Of a stretch of 64,000 nt of DNA, positions 44,778 to 53,388 are shown in pieces. The stretch is taken from positions 1-64,000 of the forward strand of contig JAGVAH010000117.1 in the NCBI GenBank assembly GCA_020060385.1, written 5' to 3'. The position numbers and the translations under genes are program-made. Each line of letters opens with the position of its first letter. Within the stretch, counting starts at the first letter, position 1. The DNA comes from Syntrophobacterales bacterium. Lineage in GTDB: Bacteria; Desulfobacterota; Desulfobaccia; Desulfobaccales; 0-14-0-80-60-11. The notes under the pieces were generated by a model. The model had not been told where the DNA came from. It was given only the letters and a program-made list of their open reading frames with translations, and did no database searches.

Positions 44778-45572
44778 TCATTCCTTTTTCTTGGCGGCCT
44801 GCCAAATCTCCTCCATCTCCTCCAGGGTGGCGGTCTCCGGGGTCTTGCCCTGCTTGACCAGGGTCCGCTCCACCACATGGAAGCGCTTGATGAATTTATA
44901 GATGGTGCGCCGCAGGGCCCCCTCGGAATCGATGTTCAGAAAGCGGGCCACATTGACCAGGGCAAACAAGAGATCGCCCAGTTCCTCCTCCCGGGCCTCC
45001 AGGGGCGGCGCGGCCAGGGCCCGGCGAAATTCCTGCCATTCCTCCTCCACCTTGTCCAGGGCCCCTTTAACTGAGGGCCAGTCGAACCCCAGGCGGGCGG
45101 CCGCCTCCCCCAGGCGCTGGGCCTGCACCAGGGCCGGCAGGGCCGGGGAGACCTTATGCAACGCGGCCTGGTTCTTCCCCTTGCCCTCCTGGGCCTTGGC
45201 CCGCTCCCAGATGCGGCGCAAATCTTCCCGGGTCTTGGCCTCCTCCCCCCCAAAGACATGGGGATGGCGGTGGATCATCTTGGCGGTGATGCCCGCGGCC
45301 ACTTCCTCAAAGGAAAACTCCCCCTGCTCCTGGTACAGGTCGCTGATGAACACCAGGTGCAACAGGAGATCCCCCAATTCTTCCTTAATCTTCTCCGGGT
45401 CTTTGCTTTCCAGGGCTTCCACCAGTTCATAGGCTTCTTCCAGCACATAGGTCTTCAGGGTTTCCGGGGTCTGGCGCGCGTCCCAGGGGCACCCCCCGGG
45501 GCCCCGCAAACGGCGGACTATGGCGACAAATTCCGTCACGGCCGCGCCCGGGTCCCCTTTCTTGTGGTTCAT
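44778..45572 (-). CDS. mazG: Nucleoside triphosphate pyrophosphohydrolase MazG
   Basis: A 264-residue all-alpha NTP-pyrophosphohydrolase that hydrolyses NTPs to NMPs and diphosphate, limiting misincorporation and (p)ppGpp stress. Both MazG repeats are seen: the first with CPWDARQTPETLKTYVLEEAYE (kept short here) and E-x2-E-L-G-D-L-L-L-H-V, and the second with DKVEEEWQEFRRAL and EELGDLLFALVN. The length is typical. It lies 180 bases upstream of the kinase genes on the same strand. Confidence 0.93.
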   Translation of the reverse strand: MNHKKGDPGAAVTEFVAIVRRLRGPGGCPWDARQTPETLKTYVLEEAYELVEALESKDPEKIKEELGDLLLHLVFISDLYQEQGEFSFEEVAAGITAKMIHRHPHVFGGEEAKTREDLRRIWERAKAQEGKGKNQAALHKVSPALPALVQAQRLGEAAARLGFDWPSVKGALDKVEEEWQEFRRALAAPPLEAREEELGDLLFALVNVARFLNIDSEGALRRTIYKFIKRFHVVERTLVKQGKTPETATLEEMEEIWQAAKKKE

Positions 45573-45683
45573 CTGCAGTCAACTCCCCAAAGGTGTATTT
45601 AACATCCGGTTCCTTGATGACCACGAGCGGCGCTGCGGGAAAATCATGCCGGAGGGCAAGCGTTGGACCTTTTGCACCCAAGA

Positions 45684-46223
45684 CTAGGCAGCTACATTTT
45701 TTTTCTTCGGTTTCTGCAGTTGCTGCAGATAATCGGTCAAACGCTTTTTGAATTCCGGGGGCAGCAGTCCCAGGGCCTGCCGGGAAAAATGGATCAGGTA
45801 AGGAGCAGTGCGGGATTCTTTCAAGAGATGGGAGTCCCGGGGCATGACCACCCCAATGAGCATCAGAGAAAATCCCAGGAGCAGCGCCCCTTTGATCAGG
45901 GCAAAAAAACCTCCCAAGAGACGGTCGAATACGTCCAGATAGAGATGATAGAGGAGGCGCTGCAGCAAGTGAGCCACCAGACGGATGCCCCAGTAAACCG
46001 CCACCAGCACCAGGGCGAAGGCCACCCAGCGGGCATAATCGGGATTGGTGATCCAGGGGCTGAGTCTGGCGGCCAACGCCTGGTGGACATGGGCCGCGGC
46101 CAACACCCCCCCCACAACGCCGGCCAGTACTGCCAATTCTTGGAACAGGCCCCGGTAGTAACCCCGCAGGGAGATGAGAATCAGGAGAACCAGTATCCCC
46201 AGGTCCAATAGATTCAAGCCCAT
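45684..46223 (-). CDS. CvpA family membrane protein
   Basis: A 179-residue protein with four hydrophobic segments (about 6-22, 27-46, 64-86, 105-128) and the CvpA opening LDLGILVLLILISLRGYYRGLFQEL. CvpA homologues affect colicin V production and envelope stress; the exact role is unknown. The C-terminal lysine-rich tail is cytoplasmic. The usual partner mutS2 is not adjacent. Confidence 0.85.
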   Translation of the reverse strand: MGLNLLDLGILVLLILISLRGYYRGLFQELAVLAGVVGGVLAAAHVHQALAARLSPWITNPDYARWVAFALVLVAVYWGIRLVAHLLQRLLYHLYLDVFDRLLGGFFALIKGALLLGFSLMLIGVVMPRDSHLLKESRTAPYLIHFSRQALGLLPPEFKKRLTDYLQQLQKPKKKNVAA

Positions 46224-46341
46224 GGTCGCCTCATCCGGCTCGCCCCAGCGAAAAAATATCCCCGGTCAACCCTCCGGCAGGTTTAGGGGACGGACGCTTG
46301 CTCACCCCAGGGGTCGTTTGCCGCCTGCCGTGGGGTTACCT

Positions 46342-46866
46342 TTAGTCCTCTTCGATCTTGTCGATACGGTGCACCCGGAGATAGAGGCCGGGCCCCAGGG
46401 AGGCCAACTCTCCGTAGATCATGATGTGGTCCAAGCGGTGCAGCTCATAGGTCCTTTTCTGAGAAGGATCCAGGGCCGCCAGATCAAAGTAACCCCGCAT
46501 TTCCGGCGTGCCGTAGGTGGCGAACCATTGCAGTTTATACCAGCTAAAGGGGTACCTGATCATGTCCAGGTAGTTGCGCACCAGGGCCGGGTCATAAGTG
46601 AGATATTGCCAATAGTAAGCTGGCACCTTGATCTTCTGGCCGGCCTGCAGCTTGGCGGTCTCGGGGGCCAGCAGCTCCTCGTAGGTGATGGGGGCATAGG
46701 TCTCCAACTCCACCTGGGCCGGCAAGGGCGGAAGCTGGCCGCAAGCTGCCAGCAACCAGAGGAGGCCAGCCAGCAGCGCCACTAGGCCACCTCTCCCTCT
46801 AATCCGGCCACCTTCAGTCTGATTGCCCGTGCCTTTACTGCCAGCCCTGATTTTCATGGTTGTCAT
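46342..46866 (-). CDS. Putative lipoprotein, unknown function
   Basis: A 174-residue protein with a positively charged N-terminus, a hydrophobic stretch and a lipobox LAAC (Cys about 42). The mature part is rich in aromatic residues (YYWQYLTYDP, YPFSWYKLQWF) and forms no family I recognise. An in-frame ATG at 46857 is a possible start, as GGGA lies nearer to it. It is between cvpA and a divergent small gene. Confidence 0.7.
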   Translation of the reverse strand: MTTMKIRAGSKGTGNQTEGGRIRGRGGLVALLAGLLWLLAACGQLPPLPAQVELETYAPITYEELLAPETAKLQAGQKIKVPAYYWQYLTYDPALVRNYLDMIRYPFSWYKLQWFATYGTPEMRGYFDLAALDPSQKRTYELHRLDHIMIYGELASLGPGLYLRVHRIDKIEED

Positions 46867-46918
46867 CCCGTGCTATTTACCTTAAAAAGAAAAAAGACTG
46901 CCGTCAAGGAGATGCGTT

Positions 46919-47182
46919 ATGGCCTGTCCCATTATTATCCGCCATCATGATGGTTTCCAATCCTACCTGGTGTTGGATCCGGAAAACCCCCGGGAACTTT
47001 TGCGCCACTGGGGGTTTAAGGAGGAGTTTTCCATCCGCCCCTGGCTGGGTTCCCTGGACCCGGTTGACGCCAGGGAGGAATGGTGCGAAATGCTGGCGGA
47101 AGAGCTGGATAACTATAACATCAGCGATGAAGAAAGCCGGGAATATTGCTCGGACCGCTCCTACTGGGACGAACTGAAATGA
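46919..47182 (+). CDS. Small acidic hypothetical protein
   Basis: An 87-residue acidic, soluble protein with a good ribosome binding site (AAGGAG). It contains many Trp and Glu/Asp residues (RELLRHWGF, REEWCEMLAEELDNYNI). No family is recognised. It runs divergently from the lipoprotein gene and is followed by a palindromic element. Confidence 0.65.
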   Translation: MACPIIIRHHDGFQSYLVLDPENPRELLRHWGFKEEFSIRPWLGSLDPVDAREEWCEMLAEELDNYNISDEESREYCSDRSYWDELK

Positions 47183-47240
47183 CCAGGGGGGACCCCGAGA
47201 CCGGCGCTTCCGCCTGTCCTCTAGTCCCTGCCCTCCCCAA

Positions 47241-47412
47241 ACTAGTGTCACGTTCCACAAATAGTGTGATATAAATTTGGCCCCTCTTGATTGCGAGGTT
47301 TTTTAAGGGGATTATCAGGCGGTTATATAATCCCCCCTTACCCCCCTTTAGAAAAGGGGGGTAAAAAATCGCAATTTTAATTGTCACAGTAATTAAGGGA
47401 CGGCACACTAGT
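47241..47412. mobile_element. 172-bp element with ACTAGTGT terminal inverted repeats
   Basis: The ends ACTAGTGTCACGTTCC (47241-47256) and GGGACGGCACACTAGT (47397-47412) are inverted repeats with 13 of 16 matches. The inside is AT-rich and holds a T-flanked hairpin, TTACCCCCCTTT-type with AAAGGGGGGTAA, near 47337-47364. It provides the stop codon (TAG) of the M20 peptidase gene. No coding capacity. Confidence 0.6.
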
Positions 47413-48646
47413 CCTTCTCCAAAAAGACGTGGGCCAGGACCCGGGCGTCCCCCAGGAGATTGCTCAGCAAAGTGAATTCGTTGGGTTGGTGCGCGGTCTG
47501 GCTCACCGTCATCCACACGGCCGCGTGCAGGCCCTGCTGGCGAAAAAAGGCCGCCACTGTCCCTCCCCCGATCCCCCGGGGCTGCGGGTCCCGGCCGTAG
47601 ACCTCCTGGATGGCCCTTTCCAAGGCCTTGACCACCGGCGCGTCCAGGGGGGTGGCCGGGGCGCTGGGTAGTTCCTGCACCGGCTCCACTGTCAGCTTCA
47701 CCTCGAAGCGCCGGGCCGCCTCCTGCCCCAGGGCCAAGACTCTTTCTTTCACCCGGCTCAGATCGTACTCCGGCAACACCCGGCAATCCAGATAAAAGAC
47801 ATCCCGGCCGGGAATGGTGTTGATATTGGGGACATTGGCCTCCTTCTTGGTGGGTTCGAAGGTGCTCACCGGGGGCCGGAACAGGGGGTCTTCCAGGGAA
47901 AACTCCCGGGCCAACTCTTCCAGGGCTAGGATCACGTGGGCGCTGGCCCGCAGGGTGTTCCGCCCCAGGTCCGGACGGCTGGCGTGGCACTGCTTCCCCT
48001 CCAGGGTCAGTCGCAGCCAGAGGATGCTCTTCTCCGCCACCTCGATGAGGGTGCCGTCCAGGCTGCCGGCATCCGGGACAATAATCAGGTCTGCCGGCGA
48101 GAAGAGCTGGGGCTGCTCCCGCAGCAGGTGGATCAGCCCCTTTTCGTTGCCGGTCTCCTCGTCGGAGACCAGGGCCAGGGCCAGGGTGCGGGGGGGAGTG
48201 ATTCCCAGGTCCAGGATGGCCTTGACCGCCATCAGGGAAGTGACGATGCCGTGGTGGTCGTCTTCCGTGCCCCGGCCATAGAGGCGGTCCCCCTCCACCC
48301 GCAGGGTGAACGGGTCAGAGTCCCACAGGGTCTCATCCCCCGGGGGCACCACGTCCAGGTGGCTCAAAACCCAGACCTTTTCCGGACGCCGGCCCGGGAC
48401 CAGGGCCACCAGGTTGGGACGCTGGCCGCCCGCCACCCGGGCATCCGGCGCGGGATAGTTCTCCACCTTCAGACCCCAGCTCCGGAGCATCTCCGCCAGG
48501 AAGGCCGCCTTCTCCCCTTCCCCGGGGCCCCCGTGGTCCGGCCCCACTGCGTTCCTGGAGACCAGTTCCCGCTGCCAATCGATCACCTGCTGTTGATAAT
48601 CCCCAAGGCGCACCGCCACCCGCTGATAAAGATCTTTTCCAGTCAT
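47408..48646 (-). CDS. M20 family metallopeptidase (ArgE/DapE type)
   Basis: A 412-residue zinc hydrolase. Motifs: SHLDVVP (about 94-100; His, Asp), GRGTEDDHHGI (about 124-134, bridging Asp), DEETGNEKG (about 162-170; catalytic and zinc Glu), the dimerisation domain, and the C-terminal HQPNEF (His). It removes acyl groups or dipeptides from amino acids; the exact substrate cannot be read (closest to dipeptidases). The stop codon lies within the terminal repeat of a 172-bp palindromic element. Confidence 0.9.
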   Translation of the reverse strand: MTGKDLYQRVAVRLGDYQQQVIDWQRELVSRNAVGPDHGGPGEGEKAAFLAEMLRSWGLKVENYPAPDARVAGGQRPNLVALVPGRRPEKVWVLSHLDVVPPGDETLWDSDPFTLRVEGDRLYGRGTEDDHHGIVTSLMAVKAILDLGITPPRTLALALVSDEETGNEKGLIHLLREQPQLFSPADLIIVPDAGSLDGTLIEVAEKSILWLRLTLEGKQCHASRPDLGRNTLRASAHVILALEELAREFSLEDPLFRPPVSTFEPTKKEANVPNINTIPGRDVFYLDCRVLPEYDLSRVKERVLALGQEAARRFEVKLTVEPVQELPSAPATPLDAPVVKALERAIQEVYGRDPQPRGIGGGTVAAFFRQQGLHAAVWMTVSQTAHQPNEFTLLSNLLGDARVLAHVFLEKD

Positions 48647-48670
48647 CCCCTAACCTTTCCCCTAGGCTTT

Positions 48671-48785
48671 ATGCCACTTCGCCATCCTAAGGCATTTATT
48701 CACAGGGGCGAACCTGATGTTCGCCCCTAGGACTGGGCGAAGGCAAGATTCGCCCCATAAAATTTGCTGTTAGATTGCGCATTGA
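48671..48785. mobile_element. Family A repeat, degenerate copy 3
   Basis: The inside (GGGGCGAACCTGATGTTCGCCCC and GGGCGAAGGCAAGATTCGCCCC) and the CTGTTAGATTGCG end match copies 1 and 2, but both terminal repeats are worn. It abuts a family B repeat directly, giving a compound element. Confidence 0.6.
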
Positions 48786-48926
48786 GACCTTTGCGAAAGT
48801 CCTTTAACTTGTCATTCTGAGGGAGCGGAGCGACCGAAGAATCTCATGGGCCTCGGAAAATGCGAGATTCTTCACTCCGCTGCGCTCCGTTCAGAATGAC
48901 AGAAAGGGACTTGCGCGGAAGTCTCG
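48784..48926. mobile_element. GTCATTCTGA palindromic repeat, family B copy 3
   Basis: The ends GAGACCTTTGCGAAAGTC and GACTTGCGCGGAAGTCTC form terminal inverted repeats. The core GTCATTCTGAGGGAGCGG and its complement TCAGAATGAC flank GAAGAATCT/GAGATTCTTC. It is almost identical in plan to the copy at 24861. Confidence 0.75.
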
Positions 48927-49122
48927 CCTGGTTATTAGCCCCCAGGTTAGCCCCCAGGAAAATCTATGAAAATACATCCCGGGCTTTTCCTGCCCCCACC
49001 CATCATATATAATGCCTGAGGTTAAGGGCAAGCAGATTAGGCCTAGCTACCCTGCTTCCCCCCCTTTCTTGGCGCCCGGCAACAACCAAAAATTGATCAT
49101 CTGCCTTTAGGAGGAATAACCC

Positions 49123-49530
49123 ATGAAGATTAAACGGATCGCCCATCTGGGCATTGCCATCAAAGACCTGGACGCAGGAAAAAAACTCTATGGCAGCAGT
49201 CTCGGCCTGGCCCTCAAAGGCGACGAAGTGGTGGAATCCCAAAAAGTGAAGGTAAGCTTTATCGGGGTGGGGGAATCCAATCTGGAACTCCTTATCCCCA
49301 CCGCGGACGACAGTCCGGTGGCCAAGTTTCTGGAGACCAAGGGCGAAGGCTTCCATCACCTGGCTTTGGAGGTGGAGGACCTGGCCGGGGCCCTGGAAGA
49401 GCTCAAGGCAGCGGGCGTGCGCCTCATCGACGAGAAACCCCGGGAAGGGGCCCACGGCGCCCTGGTGGCCTTTATCCACCCCAAGGCCACCTACGGTCTG
49501 CTCCTGGAACTGTGCCAATATCCCCATTGA
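49123..49530 (+). CDS. mce: Methylmalonyl-CoA epimerase
   Basis: A 135-residue glyoxalase/VOC-fold protein that epimerises (2R)- and (2S)-methylmalonyl-CoA in propionate metabolism. Metal-ligand landmarks are RIAHLGIAI (His), SNLELLIP (Glu), GFHHLALEVEDL (His), and YGLLLELCQ (Glu). The length is normal. The TIM-barrel gene follows 12 bases later. The mutase genes are not in the window. It has a good ribosome binding site (AGGAGGAA). Confidence 0.9.
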   Translation: MKIKRIAHLGIAIKDLDAGKKLYGSSLGLALKGDEVVESQKVKVSFIGVGESNLELLIPTADDSPVAKFLETKGEGFHHLALEVEDLAGALEELKAAGVRLIDEKPREGAHGALVAFIHPKATYGLLLELCQYPH

Positions 49531-49542
49531 GATGCCCCGCCC

Positions 49543-50343
49543 ATGGCCTTGACGGCTGAGGCCCTGATCTCCCGGGTCCAGGTCAACATCCCCTTCCCTT
49601 TCCTGGGGGAAGGTTACCTGGACCTTTTCCTGGACCGGGGCCTGAACCCGGAAATCGGCTTGGATGCCCGCAGCCTGGGGCGTTACTCCCGGAGGGATTT
49701 TACCTATATGGCCCGGGCCTTCCACCAGGCCCGGCGCCGCCTCACCCTCCATGCCCCCTTTCAGGACCTGCTCCCCGGGGCCCTGGACGAAATTATCCTC
49801 AACGCCAGCCGCCGCCGCCTGCGCCAGGCCTTCCGGTTATTGCCGGTCTTCAAGCCGGTGACCATCGTCTGCCATCTGGGCTACGATGCCAAATTTTATC
49901 ACTGGGAGCGCCAGGATTGGCTGGCAAGGAGCGCGGCCACCTGGAAGGAGTTCGCGGCCCTGGCCGCGGCCCAGGGGGTGACGGTGATGCTGGAAAACGT
50001 CTATGAGGAGGACCCGGACCTCTTCCTGGATCTCTTGACCCTGGTGAACGCCCCCAACCTCCAGGTCTGCCTGGACGTGGGCCACCTCCAGGCCTTCGGC
50101 GACGGCGACTACGACCGCTGGCTCCACACCCTCTGGCCCCACATCGGCCAGCTCCACCTCCACGACAACCGGGGGGACCACGACACCCACCTGGCCCTGG
50201 GCCAGGGCACCGTGCCCCTCAACATGGTCCTCCAGTTCCTGGCGTCCCGGGACCGGCAACCCCTGGTCACCCTGGAACCCCACCAGGAAGGCAGCCTCTG
50301 GCCGTCCTTGGAATACCTGGCCACCATCTGGCCTTGGGAGTGA
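49543..50343 (+). CDS. Xylose isomerase-like TIM-barrel protein
   Basis: A 266-residue AP-endonuclease-2/sugar isomerase-like barrel. Landmarks: LTLHAPFQDLLPG, VTVMLENVYEEDP (metal Glu), QVCLDVGHLQAFGDGDYD (Asp, His), LHLHDNRGDHDTHLALGQGT and LVTLEPH. Metal-binding residues are intact, so it is an active isomerase, epimerase or endonuclease; the substrate is unknown. It is transcribed with mce. The start ATG lies 12 bases after the mce stop. Confidence 0.85.
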   Translation: MALTAEALISRVQVNIPFPFLGEGYLDLFLDRGLNPEIGLDARSLGRYSRRDFTYMARAFHQARRRLTLHAPFQDLLPGALDEIILNASRRRLRQAFRLLPVFKPVTIVCHLGYDAKFYHWERQDWLARSAATWKEFAALAAAQGVTVMLENVYEEDPDLFLDLLTLVNAPNLQVCLDVGHLQAFGDGDYDRWLHTLWPHIGQLHLHDNRGDHDTHLALGQGTVPLNMVLQFLASRDRQPLVTLEPHQEGSLWPSLEYLATIWPWE

Positions 50344-50397
50344 GAAGATAGCGGCCAGTGATCAGTAATCAGTAAAAACCGTAAGCTCAGGTCTCCA

Positions 50398-50432
50398 ACT
50401 GCTCACTGCTCACTGCTTACTGCTCACTGCTC
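50398..50432. repeat. ACTGCTY heptamer array
   Basis: Five units of ACTGCTC or ACTGCTT lie in tandem. On the minus strand they read as GAGCAGT units, and the stop codon TGA of the HAD gene (50424-50426) comes from the array. Confidence 0.75.
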
Positions 50433-51038
50433 ACTATCCTCAAAGAGCAATCCGGCCAGTTCCGGCCAGTCTCTCACCTCCAGGAAAGGGTGTGGCTGCC
50501 GGTTCCAGGGTTGGGCAAAGAGGATGGGGGTGATGCCGTGCGCGGCCAGGTGGTGGCAGGTCTCCAGACGGTCCTCCACGAAATAGTGGATGCCGTGGTC
50601 CTGGAGATAGTGGATTTTACTGTCGGGGTCGCCGGTGGCGAAGACCCGGATGGCCTCCGGGTCCACCTGGTCCAGGGTGCGGTGCAGCCAGGCGCGGATG
50701 GGCCGGGCCCGGTCCCGGGCGGTGATGAACAGCAACGGCGTCTCCTGGGCCAAGCGGGTTAAGACCGGCACCGCGTGGGGAAAGGGTTCCACCGGCAGTT
50801 CATGGGGCCGGTCGATGAGTTCCCGGATCAGGGTGTCGATGATCCAGGGCTCCAGGTCCAGGCAGTCTTCCAGGAAGAAGGTGGTGATGTGCTCGTAGCG
50901 CAGATGCCCCCGGCCGTAGCGGTCCCGGGCCAGATCCAGGAAGGTGGTCATGATGTCCGCCACCACCCCGTCGATGTCAAAGGCCAGGCGGTCCTTGGGA
51001 ATGGGACCCCGCACCTGATCCGGCAACGTCACTTTCAT
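50424..51038 (-). CDS. HAD-like 5'-nucleotidase/phosphatase
   Basis: A 204-residue HAD family protein of the NT5C/deoxyribonucleotidase-like type. Motif I reads FDIDGVVAD (about 20-28), motif II FITARDRARP (about 105-114), and motif III VEDRLETC near 162. Such enzymes dephosphorylate nucleotides. The C-terminal residues are encoded within the heptamer array, so the protein's end has been set by the repeat. It is a single gene, convergent with the TIM-barrel gene. Confidence 0.85.
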   Translation of the reverse strand: MKVTLPDQVRGPIPKDRLAFDIDGVVADIMTTFLDLARDRYGRGHLRYEHITTFFLEDCLDLEPWIIDTLIRELIDRPHELPVEPFPHAVPVLTRLAQETPLLFITARDRARPIRAWLHRTLDQVDPEAIRVFATGDPDSKIHYLQDHGIHYFVEDRLETCHHLAAHGITPILFAQPWNRQPHPFLEVRDWPELAGLLFEDSEQ

Positions 51039-51104
51039 CCTGAGAACACCACTTCTTTGCTCCTAGTATCATGTCCCGGAAATACTATGCAAAAGTAGCG
51101 CAGT

Positions 51105-51235
51105 CTTTTCTCCCTCCCCCTTGAGGGGGGAGGGTCGGAGTGGGGGTGGCGTCTTTTTGGCTGATTACAGCTACTTGCCTAAAGTCGCCCCCCTCCCCCC
51201 AACCCCCTCCCCCCGTGGGGAGGGGGGGGTTTTAG
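51105..51235. repeat. C/G-rich 130-bp palindromic repeat
   Basis: Arms of the type CTCCCCCTT/AGGGGGGAG and GGGGTGGCGTC/GTCGCCCCCC can pair, with a further hairpin CCCTCCCC/GGGGAGGGG at about 51206-51230. A similar C/G-rich hairpin is at 34483-34530, so it belongs to a dispersed family. Confidence 0.55.
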
Positions 51236-51273
51236 GAGCCGATATGTTGTTAGTTATTCCTGGGACACAACAC

Positions 51274-51417
51274 TAGAAGCCATTTCAAAACCCCAAGTTC
51301 CATAAAATTGTCATTCTGAACGAAGCGAAGCGGAGTGAAGAATCTAGTATTTTCAATGCGTTGGGTCCACAACCTGCATTCAGGATGACAGGAAAATAGG
51401 TTTTGCAATAGGTTCTA
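51274..51417. mobile_element. Palindromic repeat, family B variant with its own terminal repeats
   Basis: The core GTCATTCTGAACGAAGCG (51310) matches family B, but the ends are TAGAAGCCATTTCAAAACC (51274-51292) and the near-complement GGTTTTGCAATAGGTTCTA (51399-51417), not the GAGACC type. It looks like a relative that shares the core and has different ends. Confidence 0.6.
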
Positions 51418-51429
51418 GGCCAATATCAG

Positions 51430-52587
51430 CTAATGCTTGGTTATCAGCTGTTTTATCAAGGGCGACAACTGCTCCTTGATGATCTCTGCGGTCATGATGG
51501 AGCCCCGGTCATTGTGATGCACAATATCGTATAAGTATTCTTTCTCCTGGGGAGTCACCTTGGCTAAATCAATGACCAGCACCCCATTTTCCCGGCCCTT
51601 GCGGCGGATGGTCTCGTTAAAGGAGTCGAAGAGCGCCTTATACGTGGCATAGTCTATGGAGGATTTCTGCACCGTCCCGGCGATAATCCCGTCAGGTTTA
51701 TCCTTTAAGCGGCTGGCCATGGTCATCAGCACCGGGGTGACCTGCCTGGCCCGGCAAAGATCGATAAACGCCTGCAAATTCATGGCAAATTCTTTATTTA
51801 AGGCATCTTCATCTATTTTCAGAGTCTGGCCTCGCACCTGGGCAAATTCGTCCTGGTTACTGGCGGCCGCCTTTTCCTTTCTCAATGATCGCAGCCACTT
51901 ATCAAAATTATGGAGGGCCGCGGCCAAATTAGGAATCCAGCGATCCCGGATAATCTTGAAAAAATTCGCCACTATCTCCTGATTGATATCAAAAATCACC
52001 GAACGGGATAAATTGCGATTCCAATAGGATTTTTCATACAACAAGATATTTAAGTCATTGATATTGTGCATCATAATGGCAATATTCGGTTTTAAGGGGA
52101 ACCCCTTATTCAGCAAAATATCCATGGAATGCAGTGAATGGTTGCCTGACCTGGCTCCATTATAAGAATTTACTTTGATATTGAAGGCCTTCTCCAGCAA
52201 GACCCCGGTTAAATAAGGGAATCTATTCTCCTCCTCCACAAAACGGCATTCCGTGGTGGACCCCCCTAAAAACAGCAAGGCGATATCCGGATGCTCATAT
52301 TTTTTGGAGGGCATAATAAAGCCATCATCATCAATCCTTAAGAGATATTCCTGGCGTTTGAGAGTATCGTAATTGGTCTCCGTTATGCCCGCCTGCCAGC
52401 GCAGACGCATATTAGGGCGATATTCCCTCAACATAATGGCCCGATTGGGCAGGTTGTAATTAAATCCGAACCCGTGATTTTTGTACTTTAATAATTTTTC
52501 TGCCCCCAAGATGATGCCGATGAACGCGAGGATCACCATCACCCCAATGGTCTTCTTGGGATGTTTTTCAAACCAGTTGCCGGCCAT
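51430..52587 (-). CDS. Membrane-anchored SGNH/GDSL-like protein
   Basis: A 385-residue protein with an N-terminal membrane helix (about 14-32) and a periplasmic SGNH-like domain. The nucleophile block is FLGGSTTECRFV, the second block has YNGARSGNHSLHS, and there is a late catalytic-type His in VHHNDRGSIMTAEII. Members act on O-acetyl groups or polysaccharides, often with capsule or alginate genes. The ATG at 52587 follows GAGGA. It is less GC-rich than the neighbours and resembles the SGNH protein at 60416-61462 in plan only. Confidence 0.8.
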   Translation of the reverse strand: MAGNWFEKHPKKTIGVMVILAFIGIILGAEKLLKYKNHGFGFNYNLPNRAIMLREYRPNMRLRWQAGITETNYDTLKRQEYLLRIDDDGFIMPSKKYEHPDIALLFLGGSTTECRFVEEENRFPYLTGVLLEKAFNIKVNSYNGARSGNHSLHSMDILLNKGFPLKPNIAIMMHNINDLNILLYEKSYWNRNLSRSVIFDINQEIVANFFKIIRDRWIPNLAAALHNFDKWLRSLRKEKAAASNQDEFAQVRGQTLKIDEDALNKEFAMNLQAFIDLCRARQVTPVLMTMASRLKDKPDGIIAGTVQKSSIDYATYKALFDSFNETIRRKGRENGVLVIDLAKVTPQEKEYLYDIVHHNDRGSIMTAEIIKEQLSPLIKQLITKH

Positions 52588-52713
52588 AATCACAGTCCTC
52601 GGGGGGGTTAGAAGGCCACTTAACCAGGGAACAGGCGGTGGAGGCGCTGACGCCCTGGCGCCGCCGCCTCAGGTCGGGAAGTCTTAAAAATCACCCTGCT
52701 GTGGACGCTTGGT

Positions 52714-53388
52714 TCAAAGTTGCTGGAGGATCCCCAGCACTTCCCCTTCATCTAAATCATACCATTCCTCATAGGCGTCGGCCACTGCGAAAGACCAGCC
52801 CCCCCGGACGTTGAGGCAGAAGAGTTCGTCCACCAGGGGAAGGAGGCTCTCCGCCGTGTGGGCCGCGGCGGTGGGCACGGCCACGATGATCGCCCCCGCG
52901 CCCTTGCCTTTAAGAAATTGGATGGCCGCCCGCATGGTGTAACCCGAAGCCAGGCCATCGTCCACGATGATGGTGGCGGCTCCGGCCAGGTCCGGATAGG
53001 GGCGGTCTTGACGGAGCAGCTTTTCCCGCTGCTTCAGGGTGGCCAGGGTCTTTTGCACCTGCAGGTCGATCTCCGCCGGGGTCATTTGCAGGCGCCTCAG
53101 AAACTCTTGATGGAAGATGGCCTCCCCCCTGGGGTCAAGGGCGCCGAAGCCCGCCTCCGTGGTCCAGGGGAGTTGGATCTTGCGGACAATGACCAGGTCC
53201 AAAGGCACTTCCAAGGCCCGGGCGATCTCCGCGGCCACCGGCACACCCCCCGCGGGAATGGCAAAGAGGCGCGCCCCCCGGCCCTGATAGCCCAGGAGCC
53301 TGGCGGCCAGCAGGCGTCCGGCTGCTGCCCGGTCTTTAAAGACGTGGACCCGGTCCCGCAAAGTGGTATCTTCTAGAAGCTTTCCCAT
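52714..53388 (-). CDS. Phosphoribosyltransferase-domain protein
   Basis: A 224-residue type I PRTase. The PRPP loop reads TIIVDDGLASGYTM (about 138-151), and the N-terminal half holds FAIPAGGVPVAAEIA and IVRKIQLPWTTEAGFGA, typical of the ComF/erythromycin-esterase-linked group. It transfers or releases phosphoribose; the acceptor is unknown. The gene overlaps the 3' end of the glycosyltransferase/ATP-grasp gene by 16 bases, so both are probably translated together. Confidence 0.85.
   Translation of the reverse strand: MGKLLEDTTLRDRVHVFKDRAAAGRLLAARLLGYQGRGARLFAIPAGGVPVAAEIARALEVPLDLVIVRKIQLPWTTEAGFGALDPRGEAIFHQEFLRRLQMTPAEIDLQVQKTLATLKQREKLLRQDRPYPDLAGAATIIVDDGLASGYTMRAAIQFLKGKGAGAIIVAVPTAAAHTAESLLPLVDELFCLNVRGGWSFAVADAYEEWYDLDEGEVLGILQQL

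Larger units (their letters stand above)
48647..49122. other. Intergenic region built of repeats
   Basis: It holds the degenerate family A repeat (48671-48785) and the family B repeat (48784-48926). The last 200 bases include the promoter region of the epimerase gene. No gene is supported. Confidence 0.55.
51039..51429. other. Intergenic region full of palindromes
   Basis: It carries a long C/G-rich palindrome (51105-51235) and a family B repeat (51274-51417). No gene is supported. Confidence 0.6.
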
